Source of the DNA: Trichothermofontia sp037445115
GTDB lineage: Bacteria > Cyanobacteriota > Cyanobacteriia > B231
Length of the DNA: 10,384 nt
NCBI GenBank assembly: GCA_037445115.1
Contig: JBBILC010000156.1
Coordinates: forward strand, 1 to 10,384
Reading direction: 5' to 3'
A program made the position numbers and the translations under genes. Of the stretch, positions 5,997 to 10,384 are shown piece after piece. Positions within the stretch are counted from its first letter, which is position 1, and every line of letters begins with the position of its first letter. The notes below the pieces were generated by a model that was not told where the DNA came from, did not search any database, and worked only from the letters and a program-made list of their open reading frames with translations.

Positions 5997-6557
5997 TCAG
6001 GCTAATCCCTTCCACATCCAGATGTCAGGTTTATTCTTCCCATTCGCGTCTGGGATGATTCCGACGATCATATATCCACACTTCTCGTAGAATTCATAGG
6101 GGTGATGTCGGAGATTTTTTATGGTTTTGATTTCTTCCCATATATTCTCCCGACTAATGATGACTTGGGATAGTGAAGTTCTGAATTGTTCATCATCCGT
6201 TCCCAGCACTATTCCAATAATGCCTTTCCCCCTAGCGAGTCTCTCAATCTCTGCCAGTAGAGCGCTGCCAATTCCTTGCCGTTGATATTGGGTGTCAACG
6301 ACGAGAGGATGCATTTCCCATGTCGTCTTGTACAGGGGACGCAGCCCAATCCAACCCAGGAGTACATCGCCTTCGCAAAGACCGATACAGAGGTTGGGTT
6401 CCTGTATACACTCAATAACCTCCTCACGAGCACTTTGATCGTCAGGCCAGGTATCGTTCTCCAGTTCTCCAAAAGTGCCTTTTAGTATGCGTGCGGCTTG
6501 GCTAATCCATTCCTCTGATGTCGATATTGTGCAGAATTGTCGATTGGTAGTAACCAT
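5997..6557 (-). CDS. GNAT acetyltransferase, AAC(6')-like
   Basis: A 186-residue acetyl-CoA-dependent N-acetyltransferase. The acetyl-CoA loop is QRQGIG (92-97), preceded by the family signature EMHPLVVD (81-88) and followed by GIIGIVLGTDDE (112-123). The C-terminus shows HHPYEFYEKCGYMIVGIIPD and then ANGKNKPDIWMWK. This tail closely follows what I recall of aminoglycoside 6'-N-acetyltransferases of the AAC(6')-Ia type, and the length is right for a full single-domain enzyme. The likely reaction is transfer of acetyl from acetyl-CoA to the 6' amino group of an aminoglycoside or a similar amine in the cytoplasm; the true substrate is not shown by sequence. The start ATG at 6557 has no strong ribosome binding site. 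It stands alone on the minus strand, between two repeat regions. Confidence 0.85.
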   Translation of the reverse strand: MVTTNRQFCTISTSEEWISQAARILKGTFGELENDTWPDDQSAREEVIECIQEPNLCIGLCEGDVLLGWIGLRPLYKTTWEMHPLVVDTQYQRQGIGSALLAEIERLARGKGIIGIVLGTDDEQFRTSLSQVIISRENIWEEIKTIKNLRHHPYEFYEKCGYMIVGIIPDANGKNKPDIWMWKGLA

Positions 6558-6611
6558 GCTAATGCTTTTGGATGTGTTTTCTGTTTGTAAAACGTGTTTG
6601 CCTAACTTTTT

Positions 6612-6641
6612 AATATAAATGCAGATTTGCCACTATCACAA
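6612..6641 (-). promoter_or_regulatory. possible sigma-70-type promoter of the acetyltransferase
   Basis: On the minus strand, TTGTGA (6641-6636) and TATATT (6617-6612) are 18 bases apart. They lie about 55 bases before the start codon at 6557. Both boxes match consensus at four or five positions and the region is AT-rich. Prediction by eye only. Confidence 0.4.
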
Positions 6642-6674
6642 GTTCAGAATTAATGATATTTCCTAAGACATTAA

Positions 6675-6779
6675 ATGTATACAGCCGTTCCCTCTCTAAT
6701 GAAGTACGGTCAAGCCTTGCGAACAAGGGGCTTAAGCCCCTTGTCTGTACCTCACCAGGCATGGAAGTGCTGTATACAT
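6675..6779. mobile_element. MITE-like element with terminal inverted repeats
   Basis: ATGTATACAGC (6675-6685) is exactly inverted as GCTGTATACAT (6769-6779). The similarity continues inward imperfectly (CGTTCC against ACTTCC, and TACGGTCAAG against TACAGACAAG). The 105-bp unit has no coding capacity and contains a 22-bp perfect palindrome. These are the properties of a non-autonomous miniature element. It lies between the acetyltransferase promoter and a truncated gene tail. No clear target duplication beyond short A/T flanks is visible. Confidence 0.6.
6723..6744. repeat. 22-bp perfect palindrome
   Basis: An inverted repeat of ACAAGGGGCTT against AAGCCCCTTGT with no mismatches and no loop, centred in the MITE-like element. 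As RNA or extruded DNA it would form a stable hairpin. Confidence 0.85.
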
Positions 6780-6812
6780 AAAACTACAATGAGATTGTTT
6801 CACTCCCAGTAA

Positions 6813-6908
6813 ATATCCCCGCCCTTGGCCACACCAGCAGCCCCAACCGCGATGCCCGACACGACTGACTCGAACGGGACTTTGGATGCTCTGTTTGCCG
6901 ATATCTAA
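6813..6908 (+). pseudogene. C-terminal remnant upstream of the ParA-like gene
   Basis: The frame between TAA 6810-6812 and TAA 6906-6908 reads ATPAAPTAMPDTTDSNGTLD and then ALFADI. The Pro/Ala/Thr linker followed by a short acidic end, and GC-ending codons, resemble the tail of a longer protein. No initiation codon with a ribosome binding site is present. It probably belonged to the gene that preceded the ParA-like ATPase in an intact mobilization operon. What it encoded cannot be told from 32 residues. Confidence 0.4.
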
Positions 6909-6966
6909 CCGACGGGCGACGCTCCTCACACGCCACACCTAGTCTTTGCACAATTTGGAGTTTCCC

Positions 6967-7859
6967 ATGACCGATGTTCCACAATCGACAGCTTTGTCCA
7001 TGCTGCATTTAGTCGGCGGCGAGAAGGGTGGGGTTGGTAAAACTCTGCACTGTCAGCTACTCGTCAACTACTGCCAGGTCAAGCGCATCCCGCACCTGCT
7101 CATCGATGCCGATCGCTCGAATCCCGATGTTGCGGAATCCTATCCCGACAGCACTGTTGCCGGACTCGAACAAATCAGCTTTTCCGAAGCCGAACGCAAG
7201 CAGTACGATGCCGACCACATCTTCCTCCAGGCCATGACGGTACCTGTAATCGTCAACCTGCCCGCCCAAAGTGATCACCTCGTCGATGATTGGTTAGAGC
7301 GCAATCACATCCTTGAACCGAGCGATAAGCACCACGTCAAAGTTTTCAAGTGGTTCCTCTCCAATGGCGGTCTCGATTCCCTGCGCCTGTTGCGCCAATC
7401 CCTCGATCGCTACGGCGATCGCTTGCAACATATCCTGGTGCGCAACCTCGCCTTTTGCAACCTCGATGAGTGGACCGACTTAATGGGACCGCTTGAGCAG
7501 CCAACGGAGTTTATGGCGACTAAACCAGCAAGCAAAGCCACGAAAGCCAAAGCGACGAACGACACTACCCTTGCCACCCTGCAACCCCCCCATCCCAGTT
7601 GGCAAGTCCAGCAACAGGCGGCGGCCCGCTTGGAGTTGCGCGATTATCTCACCCGCTATCACGTCCTGGTGATCAACCTGCCCAAGCTCAGTTTTCCGGA
7701 GCGTGACTTCATTGCCAGGGAACGGTTGCGCTTTACCGATGCTGCTGACCATCGGGGCTTACACATCCTCGGTCAACAACGGATCTACACCTTCCTCAAA
7801 ACCGCCTTCGCCCAATTGGAGGCCACCCAAATCTGGCAACCCCTCATCGGGCAAGCCCC
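6967..7859 (+). CDS. ParA/MobD-like P-loop ATPase, broken by the gap
   Basis: A ParA/MinD-superfamily ATPase related to MobD-type mobilization proteins. The ATG at 6967 has GGAG at 6957-6960, six bases upstream, so I prefer it to the TTG at 6946. The deviant Walker A motif is GGEKGGVGKT (17-26) with both lysines (K20, K25). LLIDADRSNPD (44-54) follows, and VIVNLPAQSD (94-103) sits where a Walker B-like strand is expected, with Asn in place of the usual Asp. A Lys/Ala/Thr-rich insert (about 184-212) interrupts the C-terminal half before YHVLVINLPK (231-240). The protein reaches residue 297 and is then cut by the N run at 7860. A plausible true C-terminus, TPETPAVN with TAA at 7952-7954, lies beyond it in another frame, allowed because the gap length is arbitrary. 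Its partner is the membrane protein directly downstream. Confidence 0.82.
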
Positions 7860-7869
7860 NNNNNNNNNN
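7860..7869. other. assembly gap (10 N)
   Basis: Ten N bases, a conventional placeholder of unknown true length. It breaks the ParA-like gene near its 3' end. About 50-60 bases after it (7870 to about 7925) are far richer in G and C than anything else here, for example GCGGCCGCCAGCGCGGTGG, and do not continue the protein in any good frame. Confidence 0.97.
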
Positions 7870-7971
7870 GCGGCCGCCAGCGCGGTGGCCTCGGCCTCGG
7901 TGACCCGCGGCGGGGCGTGTCGGTCCCACTCCCGAAACCCCCGCTGTCAACTAATTGTGAGGACACTAACC

Positions 7972-8787
7972 ATGACACCTTCTAAACTCCACGATGACGA
8001 CCTCAATGGTCACCCCCCTGCACCGCTCCCACCCACTGCCGAACGGTTGAATATGACGCCTGCCCAACAGCAACAGTTACGGATTTCCCTGCTCAATCTC
8101 GTCTTGCAAGGACAGGATGAAGACTTCAAGAATCGGGTGCTGGAACTCACGATGCAATTCGGCCTCGATGCTGATGATCCGCTCTTCCTCACCCAAATCG
8201 GTCTCAACCAGGTGCAATTATTGCTGGAGGAAGCCCCCACCTCCTTTCAGGATCTCCTCGACCACTGGACCGAACGCCTGCACACCACCTTCAAGCAGTA
8301 CGAAACTGCCCTCAACAGCAAAGCCAAAGTCGCCGCCAAGCTGATGGAAAAGGACTTGCAATCAATGGTCGATGGCCTCGTGCGCCATACCACCAAAATC
8401 CAATATGTCCATACCCTGATTCGCAATCTCAACTTGATGAGCCTGAGTCTCACAGGGGTTGTGCTACTAACTGCCCTCATCCTGGGAGGCATGGCTGGGA
8501 TGCTGTACGAACGGCATCAACAACAAACGATCGACCCCACGGGCCTGCGCCAACTCACCCTCAAGGAAGCGAACTTGCTTGAATGGGCCAAGAGTGCGGA
8601 TGGCCAACTGGCCTACAACATCATGGATTGGAATCGCTATTTGTTGAAGGGGAAGGGCAAAAACCGCGAGTGTGTGAAGCAGATTGAAAGCAAGGGCCTC
8701 GGCCTCACCTGGTATGGCAAAACGACGGAATATTCCAGTTGTGTGCTCTGGATTGTCCCGCCAGAAGAGCGCCAGGTGATTGAGTAA
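7972..8787 (+). CDS. DUF6753-like single-pass membrane protein
   Basis: A 271-residue protein with its own start. The ATG at 7972 has GAGG (7959-7962) nine bases upstream, so it is a separate gene although it happens to be in phase with the ATPase across the gap. Residues 1-30 form a Pro-rich, low-complexity head. Residues 31-150 are helical (LLNLVLQGQDEDFKNRVLEL, FGLDADDPLFLTQIGLNQVQ, LLLEEAPTSFQDLLDHW, then a charged coiled coil), one transmembrane helix lies at about 156-177 (LMSLSLTGVVLLTALILG), and a 90-residue soluble tail follows. The GL-DDPLFL and LLEEAP text is like the cyanobacterial DUF6753 family as I recall it, which travels with ParA/MobD-like ATPases in mobile regions. It may anchor or regulate the ATPase at the membrane during DNA transfer; that role is inferred from context. 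Confidence 0.78.
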   Translation: MTPSKLHDDDLNGHPPAPLPPTAERLNMTPAQQQQLRISLLNLVLQGQDEDFKNRVLELTMQFGLDADDPLFLTQIGLNQVQLLLEEAPTSFQDLLDHWTERLHTTFKQYETALNSKAKVAAKLMEKDLQSMVDGLVRHTTKIQYVHTLIRNLNLMSLSLTGVVLLTALILGGMAGMLYERHQQQTIDPTGLRQLTLKEANLLEWAKSADGQLAYNIMDWNRYLLKGKGKNRECVKQIESKGLGLTWYGKTTEYSSCVLWIVPPEERQVIE

Positions 8788-8799
8788 CAACACTAAATC

Positions 8800-8835
8800 T
8801 GACCTGTCCGCATTTCTACTTGCCTGGACAGGTCA
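8800..8835 (+). terminator. hairpin after the mobilization pair
   Basis: TGACCTGTCC (8800-8809) pairs perfectly with GGACAGGTCA (8826-8835) around a 16-base loop, 13 bases after the stop codon at 8787. It is well placed to end the operon, but only a short A-rich tract follows and there is no T run, so it may be a processing or protective hairpin. Confidence 0.45.
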
Positions 8836-9057
8836 AACAAACCCCAAGCTTTACAAAACTTCTTTTTCAAGAGAGAAAATAAGTCATAAACTAAGATCAT
8901 TAGTTCAGTCAAGGCGGATATCGCCAAGTCAACCTCTTTTATATAAGTCCACTGTTGGACAGGTATTTTCTTGCTTAGCTAGAGTACCCTGTTCATCATC
9001 GATTAAGTTGGGGTATTGAAGAGGCTGTTTCAGTATTCATCTTGGGAGGAAATTCTC

Positions 9058-9750
9058 ATGGCATTTATTTATGTTGAACAAAATGAAGCTTGGGGAACGA
9101 ACGAAAGTGACAATATCTATGATACGGATGGTTCTCACCGAATTTATGGACTTGATGGTGATGATACAATTCTAGGTGCAGGTGGCAATGACTACTTAGC
9201 AGGGAATAAAGGAATAGATGGAATACATGGACATGCAGGATCGGATACACTTAGAGGTGGAAAAGATGGGGACTATCTTTATGGTTATTCTGAGAATGAT
9301 TTGTTGTTCGGTGATAATCAAGACGATGAATTACATGGAGACAATGGCGACGATACACTTTATGGGGGAAAAGGCAATGATGAAATTTGGGGTTTTAATG
9401 GCAATGATATGATATTCGGTGATAGAGGACATGACTATCTTTATGGACAAGATGGTGCTGACATTTTTGTCTTTGGATCTGGCAAAGACTTTGACTTAGC
9501 AAGTGATTTTGAAGATGGTATTGACAAAGTTGGTTTAACTAATGGATTAAGTTTTTCTGATCTGGAAATAAGGCGACTTCCAACAATGCTTAGGGATATC
9601 GAGCTACCTGGATTTGCTTCCTTCTTAGGTCCTTCTACAGGAGATATAGAATTAAAGATTAGAGCGACAGGAGAGGTGATAGGTTATCTTTCACCTCCTA
9701 TTAATGGGGAGATCTTGTCAATTGGGCCAGAGGACTTTATAGGTATCTAA
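9058..9750 (+). CDS. RTX-type calcium-binding repeat protein
   Basis: A 230-residue acidic protein. The ATG at 9058 has a strong ribosome binding site, GGGAGGA (9044-9050), seven bases upstream, and the longer frame from 9016 lacks one. Residues about 14-132 hold some twelve glycine/aspartate nonapeptides of the GGxGxDxLx type, such as GLDGDDTIL, GAGGNDYLA, GDNGDDTLY and GGKGNDEIW. These fold into a calcium-filled parallel beta roll. Residues 133-170 (GADIFVFGSGKDFDLASDF, then EDGIDKVGL) match the segment that follows RTX repeats in serralysin-like proteins. No N-terminal signal peptide is present, as expected for type I secretion with a C-terminal signal. No enzyme or adhesin domain is attached, so its role is unknown. 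Its AT-rich codons differ sharply from the genes on either side, suggesting separate acquisition. No secretion genes lie in the window. Confidence 0.9.
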   Translation: MAFIYVEQNEAWGTNESDNIYDTDGSHRIYGLDGDDTILGAGGNDYLAGNKGIDGIHGHAGSDTLRGGKDGDYLYGYSENDLLFGDNQDDELHGDNGDDTLYGGKGNDEIWGFNGNDMIFGDRGHDYLYGQDGADIFVFGSGKDFDLASDFEDGIDKVGLTNGLSFSDLEIRRLPTMLRDIELPGFASFLGPSTGDIELKIRATGEVIGYLSPPINGEILSIGPEDFIGI

Positions 9751-10111
9751 TCAAAACCTCCTGGTCAACTGCCGTTTGCAAGCTGACCAGGACAGTTGTA
9801 CTCGTCATGAAGGTTGCCCCGCGTTGGGTGAGATAACGGGCATCGGGAACGTAGGTGCGCCAATGGCTGAGCACTTCACTCATGTTGCGGAGTCGCAGCG
9901 TCGCCAGTTCAAACGGGCGTTGAAACCCGGTACCGCCTGCCAGGTTGAAGAAGGCACCGCGTAAGGGGGGCAGGGAACCGGCTTTAATCGTTTCGTCAGG
10001 GTCAATGAGTTGCGGCGCTTGGCGATCGCCCGTATAGCCCCGCAAGACTTCAGCTAGGGTACCGGGACTGCCGATCCCTGCACACATGAGCAGGAGGTTT
10101 AACCAGGCGGT
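9737..10111 (-). pseudogene. truncated conserved protein next to the CRISPR array
   Basis: The minus frame is open from 10111 to a stop at 9737 and reads AWLNLLLMCAGIGSPGTLAE, LRGYTGDRQAPQLIDPDETI, then SLPPLRGAFFNLAGGTGFQR and LRNMSEVLSHWRTYVPDARY, with GC-ending codons. The ATG at 10087 has no ribosome binding site, and protein-like text (TAWLNLLL) continues upstream of it to a stop at 10112-10114, just before the first CRISPR repeat. The 5' part of the gene is therefore missing. The 3' end overlaps the last 14 bases of the RTX gene and contains a hairpin, so it may be cut as well. I do not recognise the family; the GC-rich style suggests the same mobile block as the ATPase pair. Confidence 0.5.
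9759..9792. terminator. hairpin after the RTX gene
   Basis: TCCTGGTCA (9759-9767) pairs perfectly with TGACCAGGA (9784-9792) around a 16-base loop, eight bases after the RTX stop. No T run follows. It could terminate the RTX transcript, and its geometry is the same as the hairpin on the other side of that gene. Confidence 0.4.
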
Positions 10112-10137
10112 CTAGTTAGAGTTGAGTCCCGGCAGGT

Positions 10138-10384
10138 GTGCTCAACGCCTTACGGCATCAAAGGTTTTCGCACCCCGCGCTTGGGGCAAGCACTGCGCCC
10201 TGGTCTAGTGCTCAACGCCTTACGGCATCAAAGGTTTTCGCACACACCGCTTGGGATATAGCTCGGATCTTGTGCATTGTGCTCAACGCCTTACGGCATC
10301 AAAGGTTTTCGCACCAAGGCGATTGGCGATGAGCGATTCGCCTGGAAGGTGCTCAACGCCTTACGGCATCAAAGGTTTTCGCAC
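10138..10384. CRISPR. CRISPR array edge: 4 repeats, 3 spacers
   Basis: Four identical 36-bp repeats lie at 10138-10173, 10208-10243, 10279-10314 and 10349-10384. They begin GTGCTCAACGCC, have GCCTTACGGC in the middle and end GGTTTTCGCAC. The spacers are 34, 35 and 34 bp (10174-10207, 10244-10278, 10315-10348). The array continues past the window edge because the last repeat ends exactly there. Read on the minus strand, the repeat has a GCC-GTAA-GGC hairpin followed by the possible 8-base handle TTGAGCAC, which is the usual layout of type I and III crRNAs. The left side is a gene remnant with no leader-like AT-rich sequence, so the leader is probably to the right and transcription on the minus strand. 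No cas genes are present, and the subtype cannot be assigned. Confidence 0.96.

Noticed and set aside
6946..8787. A single 613-residue protein joining the ATPase and the membrane protein
   Set aside because: It exists only because ten placeholder N bases keep phase. The membrane protein has its own ATG and ribosome binding site at 7972, and a plausible ATPase end lies in another frame at 7952.
9016..9057. Longer start for the RTX protein
   Set aside because: A TTG without ribosome binding site, and the added segment includes the ribosome binding site of the ATG at 9058.
9737..10087. An intact 116-residue gene starting at 10087
   Set aside because: No ribosome binding site, and protein-like sequence continues upstream to 10111, so it is a fragment.
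10138..10332. A 64-residue coding frame inside the CRISPR array
   Set aside because: It is made of the repeats and spacers and is not a gene.
1..10384. tRNA or rRNA genes and intact transposases
   Set aside because: Looked for typical cloverleaf ends, rRNA text and DDE-type proteins on both strands; none was seen.

Overview
The window reads as chromosomal or plasmid DNA of a cyanobacterium, probably a filamentous one, taken from a draft assembly. The evidence is seven copies of the HIP1 octamer GCGATCGC (447, 667, 1445, 5473, 5773, 7415, 10022), a DUF4278-type protein, a cyanobacterial-style ParA-like plus membrane protein mobilization pair, interspersed palindromic repeats, and a 10-N scaffold gap at 7860-7869. 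The genus cannot be named from the sequence.

Layout. 1-653: end of a DUF4278 gene, a small 84-residue gene and a terminator. 713-1502: broken pieces (a cupin N-terminus, a minus-strand fragment, a plus-strand gene tail) joined head to head. 1507-4172: an AT-rich minus-strand two-component operon. Its membrane histidine kinase is followed by a response regulator whose C-terminus looks like a RelE/ParE-family toxin domain instead of a DNA-binding domain. 4420-5238: more gene fragments in both orientations. 5251-5783: two small plus-strand genes. 5826-5960: cyanobacterial interspersed palindromic repeats. 5997-6557: a minus-strand GNAT acetyltransferase of the AAC(6') aminoglycoside type, with a plausible promoter. 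6675-6779: a MITE-like element with terminal inverted repeats and a 22-bp perfect palindrome. 6813-8787: a gene tail, a ParA/MobD-like P-loop ATPase broken by the assembly gap, and a DUF6753-like single-pass membrane protein. 9058-9750: an AT-rich gene for an RTX calcium-binding protein, with a hairpin on each side. 9737-10111: a truncated minus-strand gene fragment. 10138-10384: the edge of a CRISPR array (four identical 36-bp repeats, three spacers) running off the window.

Overall this is an accessory region: eroded pieces of GC-richer mobile or conjugative genes, with AT-rich cargo (two-component system, acetyltransferase, RTX protein) set among them. The best candidate for an undescribed system is the kinase plus response-regulator/RelE-like pair. 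It could couple an envelope signal to an RNase-like effector by phosphorylation. That function is inference; the domain order is read directly from the translation.
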